Assembly: GCF_040365225.1 (NCBI RefSeq)
Contig: NZ_AP028055.1
Coordinates: 3,348,001-3,412,000, forward strand
Origin: Bacteroides sedimenti
Lineage (GTDB): Bacteria; Bacteroidota; Bacteroidia; Bacteroidales; Bacteroidaceae
Length of the DNA stretch: 64,000 bases
Direction: 5' to 3'
A model generated the notes under the pieces. It saw only the letters and a list, made by a program, of their open reading frames with translations, did no database searches and was not told the origin of the DNA. The translations under genes were made by a program, and so were the position numbers. Shown here piece by piece: positions 27,519 through 36,257 of this stretch (position 1 is its first letter; the number at the start of each line of letters is the position of its first letter).

Positions 27519-28733
27519 TCACTTTGTAAAGTGGAGAGTGTGCCCCATTCTATCTTTTTTTGTTTTCAGGTAACGCTCATTATATATATTGGGAGTGATT
27601 TCTATACCTACGTTTTCTACAATTTCCAATCCGTAAGCTTCAAGCCCGATTCGTTTAACCGGATTGTTGGTCAGTAGCCTCATCTTACGTACGCCTATTT
27701 CTCGAAGAATTTCGGCTCCAACACCATAATCCCGTTCATCAGCATTAAATCCGAGGTGTAAGTTGGCGTCAACTGTGTCGAACCCTTCTTCCTGTAGCTT
27801 GTAAGCCTTAATTTTATTCATAAGACCAATACCTCGTCCTTCCTGATTCATATACACAACAACTCCTTTGCCTGCTTTTTCTATTTCTGCCATAGCTTTA
27901 TGTAGTTGTTCTCCGCATTCGCAACGACAAGAGGCAAAGATGTCTCCTGTCATGCAGGATGAGTGCATTCTTACAAGAATAGGTTCATCTTGATTCCATT
28001 CACCTTTAATCAATGCAATATGTTCTAATCCGTTTGATTTCTGGCGGAAAGGGATAAGTCGGAAGTGACCATACTGAGTTGGCATATCAACCTCTTCTCC
28101 TTTTTCAACCATTGATTCCATCTTGAGGCGATAAGCAATCAAATCCTTTATACAGATAATCTTGAGTTCGAATCTTTTGGCAACCTCCATCAGTTCCGGA
28201 AGGCGAGCCATGGTTCCATCTTCATTAATAATCTCAATTAGTGCTCCAGCCGGGTACAGGCCTGCAAGTCGTGCTAGGTCAATAGTCGCCTCAGTATGCC
28301 CTGAACGACGAAGTACTCCACGTGAACGTGCTCTTAGCGGGTTAATATGTCCAGGACGTCCAAAGTCGCTGGCTTTTGCATTAGGATCGGCCAGAGCCTT
28401 TATTGTTGCAGCTCTGTCGTGCATGGACACACCTGTTGTGCAGCCTTCCAGTAAATCGATTGTCACCGTAAAAGGAGTTTCGTATATAGATGTGTTAGAG
28501 GATACTTGCATATCCAGTTCCAGTTCTTCACATCGTTCTTCAGTAATTGGTGCACACAACACTCCTCGTCCATATTTCAACATGAAATTGACTTTTTCAG
28601 GCGTTATCTTTTCTGCCGCAATAATGAAGTCGCCTTCGTTTTCACGATCCTCATCATCAACCACAATTACAAATTTCCCTTCGCGGAAATCGATAATAGC
28701 TTCATCGATCGTATTTAATTTAATCTCTTCCAT
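27519..28733 (-). CDS. ribBA: Bifunctional DHBP synthase / GTP cyclohydrolase II
   Basis: 404 residues. The N-terminal half (about 1-200) makes 3,4-dihydroxy-2-butanone 4-phosphate from ribulose 5-phosphate (VVDDEDRENEGDFIIAAE; RSRGVLRRSGHTEATIDLARLAG). The C-terminal half opens GTP, the first step of riboflavin synthesis, with zinc ligands in SSCMTGDIFASCRCECG and catalytic MNQEGRGIGL. Both active sites appear intact. It lies 3 bp downstream of the LptF/G-type gene and is probably co-transcribed with it. Confidence 0.97.
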   Translation of the reverse strand: MEEIKLNTIDEAIIDFREGKFVIVVDDEDRENEGDFIIAAEKITPEKVNFMLKYGRGVLCAPITEERCEELELDMQVSSNTSIYETPFTVTIDLLEGCTTGVSMHDRAATIKALADPNAKASDFGRPGHINPLRARSRGVLRRSGHTEATIDLARLAGLYPAGALIEIINEDGTMARLPELMEVAKRFELKIICIKDLIAYRLKMESMVEKGEEVDMPTQYGHFRLIPFRQKSNGLEHIALIKGEWNQDEPILVRMHSSCMTGDIFASCRCECGEQLHKAMAEIEKAGKGVVVYMNQEGRGIGLMNKIKAYKLQEEGFDTVDANLHLGFNADERDYGVGAEILREIGVRKMRLLTNNPVKRIGLEAYGLEIVENVGIEITPNIYNERYLKTKKDRMGHTLHFTK

Positions 28734-28736
28734 ACC

Positions 28737-30641
28737 TTATTTATTAACTAATTGTTTTCTAATAATATTCTGTAAATCTCTACTTGTTTTATGGATTAAT
28801 TTCAGATCCTTATATAGGCGTATCCTGAAAGCCCACATCCTGAAATAGAAGATTAACCCTATCGGCAATACTATTCCGATTGCAATGTTTATAGTCGGAA
28901 TATTGAAAGGACATCTATGAGCATGAACAGAAATAATAGGGTAGTTGTTCACTAAGTTCAAGATATTCAGGTCTCTGGTGTTTGCCAGACTTTCAATAAT
29001 TGATTCCAGTTGAGTGTTAATTGCAATGACCTCTTCGTCTTTTTCCACTTTATTCCAGATTCTAAAGTAATTTGGTGCACGTGTCAGTTTTCTCTTTGCC
29101 ACATATGGTTCACACAAACTGCAAAGCACTTCCAGCTTCTCTATTTCTTCCATATAGTTGGGATCTTCAATGATGACTTCCTTCTTTGACATATGACGTG
29201 TGTCTCGAATTCCAATCACTTTCTTAAGCCAGTTGATATAGGTGTCTGAGTTTAGCACTACAGAGTCGTTATTGGATTTATAAGTAAAGAATACGCCAAC
29301 CGGCGCAAGGATAATAGTACTAATCCACATACCTATCCACATAATCCACTTATCATCCCGAGCCATTTTTGCTCCTGTTGTATTTATAATATAGTAAATG
29401 ATGAAAATCAGCACAGAAATAACTACAGGCATGCCCAAACCACCTTTCCGGATGATTCCTCCCAACGGTGCCCCGATAAATAAGAATATAAGGCAAGAGA
29501 ACGAGAGGGCTATTTTATTGTGCCATTCCATTTCATGTCTTCTAATGCGGTAATCGGTCTCGGCTGTATTGAAACTCTTGAACCTCCAGTCATTCTCTAT
29601 GTTTTGTGCACTGTTAAATGCGGTTTCAATAATCCGTTGTTTGTCTTGTATGGTCAGATTGCTGTAAAGACTATCGAGATTGACTTTTTTTGTCAGTGTC
29701 TTTTTTAAGGCAAGCGTATCTTCATTGGTAAATCTGTCTGCCAGACGATATGTTGTGACTTTTGCCTCTTCATAGAATGTCTTGCCAATGCTGTCAACCT
29801 GATGTCTCATTGAATCAATTGAGGTCTGAAGCTCTACCATGTTTTTGCTTTGATACTGCTTGTTCATAAAGCTTTCATCTACCATGTTGAAATTGGAGTT
29901 AAATTCAATAATGATATGCTTTTCGCTGAAGCTTTCCCGCCTGTAAGGTATGTTGTTGACTGAGCCAGTCTGTGGCTTAATGTTCTCAAACATTTCTCCA
30001 GAATAAAGATGCAGGTAAAGATGCTGCTTGTCCGATGTCATCTCCAGCTTACCAGAATCAGCCACAAGAATCTGAGCGTTGTCATATCCTTTGGAGAAGT
30101 TGTAAATCATAACATTATAAAGAACACCTGTTTCCTTGTTTTTATGTTTTACATAGAGATTGTATCCTTCTATTTCGTCATAAAAAACTCCTTCCGGGAT
30201 TTCCAGTTCAGGCGACTTTTGTTTCATAGAAATCAGTAACGTCCACAGTTTTACCTGCGCTTTTGGTGCAATAACATTCTGAAAATAGAAAGATGTGCAG
30301 CAAAGAATGAGGGTGATTACTACAAGCGGACGCATTACTCTCAAAAGAGAAATCCCTGCAGCTTTTACAGCAAGTAATTCATACCGTTCGCCAAGGTTTC
30401 CAAAAGTCATTAATGAAGCAAGTAGTACGGCAAGTGGTAATGCAGTTGGAACCAGTGTTAATGTTGCATAAAAGAAAAATTCGCCTAAAACATTAATCTC
30501 AAGTCCTTTACCGACAAGGTCATCCACATATTTCCATAAGAATTGCATTATGAAAATAAACAGACAGATGAAGAACGTTCCCAGAAAAAGAAGAGAAAAA
30601 CTCTTGACGATAAATATATCTAATTTCTTTATGCGTAGCAT
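28737..30641 (-). CDS. LptF/LptG-family LPS export permease
   Basis: About 634 residues. YjgP/YjgQ family: helices near the N-terminus (FSLLFLGTFFICLFIFIMQF; LVPTALPLAVLLASLMTFGNLGERYELLAVKAAG), a large periplasmic jellyroll-like region (about 130-380), then C-terminal helices. The GNLGERYELLAVKAAGISL coupling segment is typical. It works with the LptB ATPase to extract LPS from the inner membrane. It is about 270 residues longer than E. coli LptF because of a cytoplasmic insertion and an extra C-terminal helix pair. Start at 30641 (MLRIKKLDIFIVKSF) preferred to 30671. Confidence 0.9.
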   Translation of the reverse strand: MLRIKKLDIFIVKSFSLLFLGTFFICLFIFIMQFLWKYVDDLVGKGLEINVLGEFFFYATLTLVPTALPLAVLLASLMTFGNLGERYELLAVKAAGISLLRVMRPLVVITLILCCTSFYFQNVIAPKAQVKLWTLLISMKQKSPELEIPEGVFYDEIEGYNLYVKHKNKETGVLYNVMIYNFSKGYDNAQILVADSGKLEMTSDKQHLYLHLYSGEMFENIKPQTGSVNNIPYRRESFSEKHIIIEFNSNFNMVDESFMNKQYQSKNMVELQTSIDSMRHQVDSIGKTFYEEAKVTTYRLADRFTNEDTLALKKTLTKKVNLDSLYSNLTIQDKQRIIETAFNSAQNIENDWRFKSFNTAETDYRIRRHEMEWHNKIALSFSCLIFLFIGAPLGGIIRKGGLGMPVVISVLIFIIYYIINTTGAKMARDDKWIMWIGMWISTIILAPVGVFFTYKSNNDSVVLNSDTYINWLKKVIGIRDTRHMSKKEVIIEDPNYMEEIEKLEVLCSLCEPYVAKRKLTRAPNYFRIWNKVEKDEEVIAINTQLESIIESLANTRDLNILNLVNNYPIISVHAHRCPFNIPTINIAIGIVLPIGLIFYFRMWAFRIRLYKDLKLIHKTSRDLQNIIRKQLVNK

Positions 30642-30728
30642 CTTTTTTATACTTGTACAATTACCCGACAAAAGTAGTATAAAAAAAGATGTTCCCGCAT
30701 ACTTTTATCCATTTTTATAAAGCAGTCA

Positions 30729-31115
30729 TTACATGCCACAAGTTCTTCTGAGGGTTTCAACCTGAGAATTCCACAGTTCGTAAAGATCGTCTTTCTCTTC
30801 AGGATCAACGGAATCGGTTATTTCGAGCACATAATCGCTGGTAAGCTCATTGAAATTCATTTTTAATTCGAAGTAGCTCTTCTCGTCTTCGTCGTCCAGC
30901 CAGTGGAAACGTACGAAGGAGTGCATTCTTGATGCGATTAGTTCTGCTTCTCTGATCTCAGATTTGCCCCAGGTAAATACAAACGTTTTGTCTTTCATGT
31001 TTACCCTGTCGGCAAACCAGCTTTCTAAACCAATAGGAGTGCTTATTGCATTCCATATGATAGTTCGAGAGGATGCATTTAGAAGATATTCTATATGAAT
31101 CTTTTCTTTTTTCAT
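30729..31115 (-). CDS. START-like domain protein
   Basis: 128 residues. The sequence IHIEYLLNASSRTIIWNAISTPIGLESWFAD followed by FTWGKSEIREAELIASRMHSFVRFHW and SYFELKMNFNELTSDYVLEITD fits the AHSA1/START-like helix-grip fold. Its ligand and function are unknown. Upstream of the LptF/G gene in the same direction but 87 bp away, so co-transcription is possible. Confidence 0.8.
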   Translation of the reverse strand: MKKEKIHIEYLLNASSRTIIWNAISTPIGLESWFADRVNMKDKTFVFTWGKSEIREAELIASRMHSFVRFHWLDDEDEKSYFELKMNFNELTSDYVLEITDSVDPEEKDDLYELWNSQVETLRRTCGM

Positions 31116-31261
31116 AGTGCTTGTGTTTTTATTTCGTCGGCAAGATAATACTTTTTTTATAATTAGAAATATAAATGACTCTATATTATGGATTTCTTGG
31201 TCCTTTTTGAGTTAAAACAGCTCTTTCAGGCAAGAAAAAAATAAAAAAAAGCGGCCAAAGT

Positions 31262-31292
31262 TTTGCAGGTTTCAAAGATTTATCTACCTTTG
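31262..31292 (+). promoter_or_regulatory. Promoter of tRNA-Met
   Basis: TTTG (31262-31265), 19 bases, TACCTTTG (31285-31292): a canonical Bacteroidetes promoter 20 bases before the tRNA. Confidence 0.88.
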
Positions 31293-31312
31293 CAACCGCA
31301 AATGAGAATTAT

Positions 31313-31386
31313 GGCGGGATAGCTCAGCTGGTTAGAGCGCATGATTCATAATCATGAGGTCCCCAGTTCAATCCTGGGTCCCGCTA
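31313..31386 (+). tRNA. tRNA-Met (anticodon CAT)
   Basis: 74 bases. The acceptor arms GGCGGGA/TCCCGCT (with a G-T pair at 1-72), D arm AGCTCAGCTGGTTAGAGC, anticodon arm ATGATTCATAATCAT with CAT at the centre, and T arm with the TTCAATCC loop are all present; CCA is not encoded. CAT can also belong to tRNA-Ile2 with modified C34 or to initiator tRNA; the paired acceptor start argues against initiator and the arm resembles elongator Met. Confidence 0.93.
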
Positions 31387-31484
31387 CATTTAAGAATAAG
31401 GCATTTAGGAGGCTTCCACTCTTGGGTGCCTTTTCTTATTTCCTAAACTTGCCTGAATCTTGCCCGAAAAAGACTCCATAACAG

Positions 31485-31600
31485 AATTCTTGCTGTAAAC
31501 TAACACCTGAAAACGAAGATTACTTCATTTAGGAATGGTGGCATCTGACACCGTTCTACTCATTATTGATTCATTTATTTTTAAATGAAATTATACTTTT
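31485..31600. repeat. Duplicated putative structured element, copy 1
   Basis: A 54-bp core (31506-31559) matches copy 2 at 45 of 54 positions, with weaker similarity on both sides. Hairpins: GAAG-ATTA-CTTC (31515-31526), GGTG...CACC (31537-31552) and TTCATTT...AAATGAA (31570-31589). Confidence 0.7.
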
Positions 31601-31809
31601 GTCTAATTCAAAACAGTGCAATTTTTGGAGGGAGGTCACCTTTATATCGTACAGTCTAAAAGCAAATAAAATCAGTTAATCGAGGCATTCAATATATCAG
31701 TGAGAATACTGTCAATGTTTTGAATATTTCGACATCAAGTAGAATGTGAGTTGTAAAGGTAGCTGCAGGGATTACGAATGGTTGAAAGTTTCTTCAAGTT
31801 TCCAAAATG

Positions 31810-31924
31810 AATTTCTTACTATAAACCAACAACCTGAAAACGAAGATTGTTTCATTTAAGGATGGTAGTATTTGATACCTTTCTACAGTATATATAATTT
31901 GTTTCCTTCAAATTAAAACATACT
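31810..31924. repeat. Duplicated putative structured element, copy 2
   Basis: Core at 31833-31886. The same three hairpins are kept with changed bases: GAAG-ATTG-TTTC, GGTA...TACC (31864-31879) and AATTTG...CAAATT (31896-31914). Eight of the nine core differences are transitions. Confidence 0.7.
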
Positions 31925-32153
31925 TTAGAGAATCTTGCAATAAAAAAATCAAGCTGTACCAATATTATGTTCAAAAGAGATTGGATTTTTCTTTTAATTT
32001 GCTTTTTTTATTGCATTATTTTTTATTAATTTGTTATTCAACAATTAAATTATCAACAAATTAACAACAGGCACTCAATGAAATCTAAAACTTCATTCTT
32101 GCTGTTTTTATTCAAATAATCAATTCTTTTTCACCTCTTAATGTTTAAAAGTT

Positions 32154-32582
32154 ATGTTTGATACAAGTCATTTTCATCCTATGCTGGTTCATTTTCCAAT
32201 AGCATTGGTTATGTTTGGATTCATTATTGAATTAGCTTCTTTGTTTATTAAAAAAGAATTGTGTTTACCAAAGCTCAGCCTGTATTTGCTCATAGCTGGT
32301 ACGTTAGCTACTGTAGTCACATGGCTATCGGGAGAATTATTTACGTCTGAAATGTCAGGTACTGCAGGCTTAATTAAAGAGTCCCATGAGTTATTTGCCT
32401 TTATTACAATGTGTTTGCTAATTATAACTTCAGTAATACGATTAATGCTTGCTTTAGGTAAAAAAGAAAATGGCACACTTAAATGGATTTCTTTTGTGTT
32501 GTATGGCATTGCTGCCATTGCTGTTAGTATTACTGGTTTTTTTGGTGGTACATTAGTCTATAATTATATGATGCCTCTTTAA
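32154..32582 (+). CDS. DUF2231 family integral membrane protein
   Basis: 142 residues with four hydrophobic helices. The start FDTSHFHPMLVHFPIALVMFGF carries the His-Pro ... His-Phe-Pro pattern of DUF2231 proteins; a second conserved region is LIKESHELFAFITM. The paired histidines inside membrane helices would suit metal or heme binding, but this is inference; the family has no settled function. It lies 23 bp upstream of the rubrerythrin gene in the same direction, suggesting one transcript. Confidence 0.82.
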   Translation: MFDTSHFHPMLVHFPIALVMFGFIIELASLFIKKELCLPKLSLYLLIAGTLATVVTWLSGELFTSEMSGTAGLIKESHELFAFITMCLLIITSVIRLMLALGKKENGTLKWISFVLYGIAAIAVSITGFFGGTLVYNYMMPL

Positions 32583-32605
32583 TATTAATTCTTAAAACAA
32601 AAAAA

Positions 32606-33217
32606 ATGAAGAAAATTTTATTTTTTCTAGCATTGAGTATTATTGCCCTTGCAAGTTGTACCGGACCAAAGCCGGTTAAAACAATTGAGAACCTTAAAGC
32701 AGGAATTAAAGGTGAAACTACCGCTAGTGCTAAATACGCAGCTTTTGCACAAAAAGCAAAAGAAGAAGGGAACGATACGACTGCCAAACTATTCGAGGCA
32801 GCATCAAAGGCTGAAGCTATTCATGTTGCAAATCACACAAAAGTATTAGAAGAACTGGGAGAGAAAATGGAAGCATTTAAACCCGAGTTTGAAGTAAAAA
32901 CTACAGCTGAAAATCTTCAGGAAGCAATCAAAGGAGAAACTTATGAAACAACAACTATGTATCCAAAGTTTCTTGAAGAAGCAAAAGCAGAAAAATCAGA
33001 AAAAGCTGTAAAATCGTTTTCCTGGGCATTCGATACAGAAAAAAAACATCAGGAATTTTATGCTGCTGCATTAGAAGCTTTAAAAGTTCATACTCAAAGT
33101 AAATTGCCTTTCGTATATGCAGTATGCCCTGTATGCGGCAACACCTATGATAATGCAAAGGTTGATCTAAAATGTGCATTCTGTCAGACAAGTAAAGACA
33201 AATTTATAATTATCTAG
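32606..33217 (+). CDS. Rubrerythrin-like lipoprotein
   Basis: 203 residues. The N-terminus MKKILFFLALSIIALASCTGPK is a lipoprotein signal (Cys 18). The mature part is a ferritin-like four-helix bundle with the diiron ligands in IKGETTASAKYAAF, KAEAIHVANH, IKGETYETTTMYPKF and TEKKHQEFY, then a rubredoxin-like CPVCGN ... CAFCQ zinc/iron ribbon. Rubrerythrins reduce hydrogen peroxide in anaerobes, normally in the cytoplasm, so a membrane-anchored exported copy is unusual. An electron donor on that side of the membrane is not evident. A strong terminator follows immediately. Confidence 0.9.
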   Translation: MKKILFFLALSIIALASCTGPKPVKTIENLKAGIKGETTASAKYAAFAQKAKEEGNDTTAKLFEAASKAEAIHVANHTKVLEELGEKMEAFKPEFEVKTTAENLQEAIKGETYETTTMYPKFLEEAKAEKSEKAVKSFSWAFDTEKKHQEFYAAALEALKVHTQSKLPFVYAVCPVCGNTYDNAKVDLKCAFCQTSKDKFIII

Positions 33218-33258
33218 ATAATAAGAGGACTGTTTCGCTTTGAAACAGCCCTCTTATA
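33218..33258 (+). terminator. Terminator of the DUF2231/rubrerythrin unit
   Basis: AATAAGAGG-CTGTTTC pairs with GAAACAG-CCTCTTAT around GCTTT, a stem of about 16 bp with one internal mismatch, starting right after the stop codon. Confidence 0.85.
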
Positions 33259-33404
33259 TATTCTTTAAGGTGTTTTTGTTATTGAATAGAATAACCTCTA
33301 CAACACCCGAATGTCTTCATCGGCAAAATCGCTTCACTTATTGCAAAGAGAGCCAAATCGGAAAGTTTGACCCTCTCCTACAATTCTTGACTTTTTAGAA
33401 TCGA

Positions 33405-33806
33405 TTATTTATTAAAAGAAATTCTAGATATTTCCTCTCCACTTGGCAATGAAATATTCCCTTTATCTTCCGCTGTTATAAATATCTCAACTATTTTAAA
33501 AGGTGTTGTTGTTTTTAATACGGTTTTTTTTGCATTTTTATTGATCAATTGTCCTATGTTCTTTATTCCATTTTTTTCTGTCACAATCCAAATGCTGTAA
33601 TTGTTTTTAGGAGGATTTAGTCTATCAGGACTCGCCAAATTTTTAGCTGTAATTTTAATAGCATAATTGTTGTTCTTATCTTGTTTTATTTTTGCAAAAA
33701 TTTCTGCTGCTGGTGCCTTATTAGATATTGGAAATCTCACAGATGATGCACAAGACGTTAAGATAAAAACTAGTATTAAAAATAAAACACCTTTACTTGT
33801 TTTCAT
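33405..33806 (-). CDS. Small lipoprotein of unknown function
   Basis: 133 residues. MKTSKGVLFLILVFILTSCASS is a clear lipoprotein signal with Cys 19. The mature part has a single beta-sandwich-like region (YAIKITAKNLASP, NYSIWIVTEKNGIKNIGQL, FKIVEIFITAEDKG) resembling the C-terminal domain of some anti-sigma factor or adhesion proteins, but I cannot assign it. It is Lys/Asn-rich and AT-rich compared with the housekeeping genes, which may indicate acquired DNA. It is convergent with the rubrerythrin gene. Confidence 0.7.
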   Translation of the reverse strand: MKTSKGVLFLILVFILTSCASSVRFPISNKAPAAEIFAKIKQDKNNNYAIKITAKNLASPDRLNPPKNNYSIWIVTEKNGIKNIGQLINKNAKKTVLKTTTPFKIVEIFITAEDKGNISLPSGEEISRISFNK

Positions 33807-34273
33807 AATAAGTTTATTATAAAATTTAATCCCTACTCATATGGCATTTCGGGAATTGCCCCTTTAGATGTTTGGTCATTTTAATTCTAAATTAGCATGC
33901 TTTACAATTTGTATATAAAACAAAATATAAGTGTTATTGTTCTTCTTCCATAACTAAATATACAGAAAAAGCTACGTTCTAAAGAACGTTATAACCCAAT
34001 TAATCGTCGCTTAAAATAGGTAAACAAACAGTATTCAATATGCCTGTTTAAAATGTAGTCAATGATTTGTTTATTTAGGAGATAAAGTTTTATATGGTTG
34101 TTTATGGGAAACACACAATGTTCATCAAAAATAAGAAAAGTATTGATCTATAGCTTAAAAAGGTTGCCAAACTGTTATATATATAATAACATATCTTATA
34201 TCTCCTTTCACAACTATTCCTGTTTTCAGCTGTTTTTTAATAGTGACTTAATTTTAATCTAAACTGTGCAATC
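33807..34273. other. 467-bp divergent intergenic region
   Basis: AT-rich region between the divergent lipoprotein gene and the lipocalin-like gene. It contains the inverted repeat ACGTTCT-AA-AGAACGT at 33974-33989. No gene is seen. Confidence 0.5.
33974..33989. promoter_or_regulatory. Operator-like inverted repeat
   Basis: ACGTTCT and AGAACGT are perfect 7-bp half sites separated by two bases, the geometry of a dimeric regulator site. No regulator gene is adjacent, so the link is only a suggestion. Confidence 0.4.
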
Positions 34274-35638
34274 ATGAAAAAACTTTTTTTTGTCTGGGCC
34301 TTGCTCATGGCAAGCCTATTCTGCTATGCAACTACCAATGGTTCTGTTTCCGATAAAGAAAAAGAGAGAATCAAAGCTGAAGTGAAAGATGTGATCAACA
34401 CACTGATCACAGGATGCGAACAAGCCAACTTTGAAATGATTTGTGGAACCTTTTATAATTCACCCGATTTCAAGTATATCTATAATGGAAATATATTTGG
34501 CTATAAAGATATGGTGAATGTAATGCAACCACTCTTTAGCACCATGACCGGTCAGAAATTTACTTTCTTCGATGGGTATTACAACATACTCGACCGTTCT
34601 ACCGTGCTATACACATCCAAGTGTAAAACCGTTGCCTATTTTAAAGATGGACACACAACCGTATCCGACCCCGGAGCAGCTCAGTTCATTCTCCAAAAGA
34701 TTGGTAAAGAATGGAAAATAATCTATGCAGTAGAATCTACCGTTGAAAAAAACATTGAAAGGCAACAGACCGAAAAACTGAATCAGGTTGAGCTGTTTAA
34801 AGAGTATGTTACCGGCATCTGGAAGTGCGGAACCGGTAAAGATACCCTTTTCACCTTTGATTGTAAAGCCAATGGAAATTATCTTGAGGCCAAGGCATGG
34901 TCGACGGACGCCAATGGAAAGAAGTTCTGGGAAAATAAAAACGTTATAGCTTACGATAGGAACAGCGATAAATTCATCTGGACCAGAACCTTTAAACGAG
35001 GAGCTGCTAGAGTTTTTGCATGTTGGTTCTCCTCTCCCAATGTAATGGAAATAATTCCAATAAACGATTTAGCCAAACCCGCTGGTGCAGCTTTAAGATT
35101 CAAAAACGAATATTTTCCACCTGATTTCATTAAACAAACTGCTATTCTAAATGACAAAGTGACTGACGTATTCAACTATTCAAGGGTAAAGGATGCAAAA
35201 GCTGAAGGACAACCAGAAGGAAAGTTGAGCCAGCTTGAACTTGTGAGTCAGTTCAAAGGCTACTGGACTGGAGAAATAGGAAAAGACACCTTTGAATTGT
35301 GGGAAGGTAAATCCATAGAGAATGGCATCGATGTCAATACCCGAACTACATACAAAAATAAAATATTGACTCAAGGGCGCACACTTCTTGTTTATGACCG
35401 TAGCATAGATAAATTCATTGGAACTCATACGTCAAAAGGGCTCCCTACAATAGTTTTTACTATGTATTTTAATACGAAGCACTCAGGCGAAATGGTAATG
35501 ATCAACATCTCCAATCCAGAAGAAGAACAGTCAAAGATACTGTTCGATTTTAAAACATCCGTTGAATATACAGAAACCATTCCGCAGCAAAACAAACCTG
35601 CACTTGTAAATACCTACCATCTGATGAAGAAAAAATAA
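34274..35638 (+). CDS. Exported protein with NTF2/SnoaL-like domain and two lipocalin-like repeats
   Basis: 454 residues. Signal peptide MKKLFFVWALLMASLFCYA. Residues about 25-155 look like a SnoaL/NTF2 cone (VKDVINTLITGCEQANFEMICGTFY ... KIGKEWKIIYAVEST). Two homologous repeats follow: LNQVELFKEYVTGIWKCGTGKDTLF (about 175 onward) and LSQLELVSQFKGYWTGEIGKDTFEL (about 318 onward), each continuing as an all-beta barrel-like domain with a YDRxxDKFI strand. The next gene encodes one more copy of this repeat. A binding or enzyme role outside the cytoplasm is likely but unknown. Confidence 0.78.
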   Translation: MKKLFFVWALLMASLFCYATTNGSVSDKEKERIKAEVKDVINTLITGCEQANFEMICGTFYNSPDFKYIYNGNIFGYKDMVNVMQPLFSTMTGQKFTFFDGYYNILDRSTVLYTSKCKTVAYFKDGHTTVSDPGAAQFILQKIGKEWKIIYAVESTVEKNIERQQTEKLNQVELFKEYVTGIWKCGTGKDTLFTFDCKANGNYLEAKAWSTDANGKKFWENKNVIAYDRNSDKFIWTRTFKRGAARVFACWFSSPNVMEIIPINDLAKPAGAALRFKNEYFPPDFIKQTAILNDKVTDVFNYSRVKDAKAEGQPEGKLSQLELVSQFKGYWTGEIGKDTFELWEGKSIENGIDVNTRTTYKNKILTQGRTLLVYDRSIDKFIGTHTSKGLPTIVFTMYFNTKHSGEMVMINISNPEEEQSKILFDFKTSVEYTETIPQQNKPALVNTYHLMKKK

Positions 35639-35661
35639 ACTCTAATTTAATCCATACAATA

Positions 35662-36162
35662 ATGAAAAAAATAATTGTTATTTCAGCAATAACTCTGTTT
35701 CTCATGTTATGTTCAAATGTGATGCAGGCGCAAAACAGTCACAAAAACCTCAATCAAGCAGAGCTGCTCAGGAAATACATTGGTGTCTGGAAGGCTGAAG
35801 TCGGTAAGGATACAACAAATTGGTTTGAGTTTGCAGCTTATGGAGAGAACGCTCTTACCGGCAACTTTAAAATGAAAGTGAAGGATAAGATAATTTTTCA
35901 AAATAAGCAATTATGGGGATATGACAGCAAAGCTAATAAAATAATTGGAGTAGAACTTGAAAGAGATTCAGGAATGATGATTCTTTACATATGCGGATTT
36001 GTCTCGGAAAATGTCTTGGAAGGAGTAGCAATCAGGAACATAACGCACCCTGAAATTGTAAGTGAGAAATTTTATGAAGAGTTTAAATCTCCCGATATGT
36101 ATATTCAGAATTTTACGGAAAACAACCAAAAGATTTCAATAACGTTTAAGCGCATAAAATAG
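35662..36162 (+). CDS. Exported single-domain paralog of the lipocalin-like repeat
   Basis: 166 residues with signal peptide MKKIIVISAITLFLMLCSNVMQAQ. The mature part starts LNQAELLRKYIGVWKAEVGKDT, directly alignable with both repeats of the upstream protein, and continues with WGYDSKANKIIGVELERDS (equivalent of YDRxxDKFI). It ends ISITFKRIK, a barrel-closing strand. It lies 23 bp after its paralog, so it arose by local duplication and is probably co-expressed. Confidence 0.78.
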   Translation: MKKIIVISAITLFLMLCSNVMQAQNSHKNLNQAELLRKYIGVWKAEVGKDTTNWFEFAAYGENALTGNFKMKVKDKIIFQNKQLWGYDSKANKIIGVELERDSGMMILYICGFVSENVLEGVAIRNITHPEIVSEKFYEEFKSPDMYIQNFTENNQKISITFKRIK

Positions 36163-36203
36163 TGTGGAGCGCTTTTTATAATTTCTATCGGAACCATACT
36201 AAT

Positions 36204-36243
36204 GAAACAGGCTGTTGATCCATTAAGATCAATAGCCTGTTTT
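36204..36243 (+). terminator. Terminator of the lipocalin-like pair
   Basis: GAAACAGGCT-TTGATC pairs with GATCAA-AGCCTGTTTC across a short loop; the T-rich end TGTTTTC follows. Confidence 0.8.
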
Positions 36244-36257
36244 CTACTCGTTAGGCT

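Larger units (their letters stand above)
31387..32153. other. 767-bp AT-rich gap downstream of tRNA-Met
   Basis: No gene is supported. A weak terminator-like pairing for the tRNA lies around 31391-31440 (AATAAGGCA with TGCCTTTTCTTATT, bulged). The main content is a duplicated element at 31485-31600 and 31810-31924. I looked for a duplicated tRNA 3' end or integrase remnant and found none. Confidence 0.5.

Noticed and set aside
31313..32153. Integrated element at tRNA-Met
   Set aside because: No integrase, no duplicated tRNA 3' end and no mobility gene in the following 10 kb.
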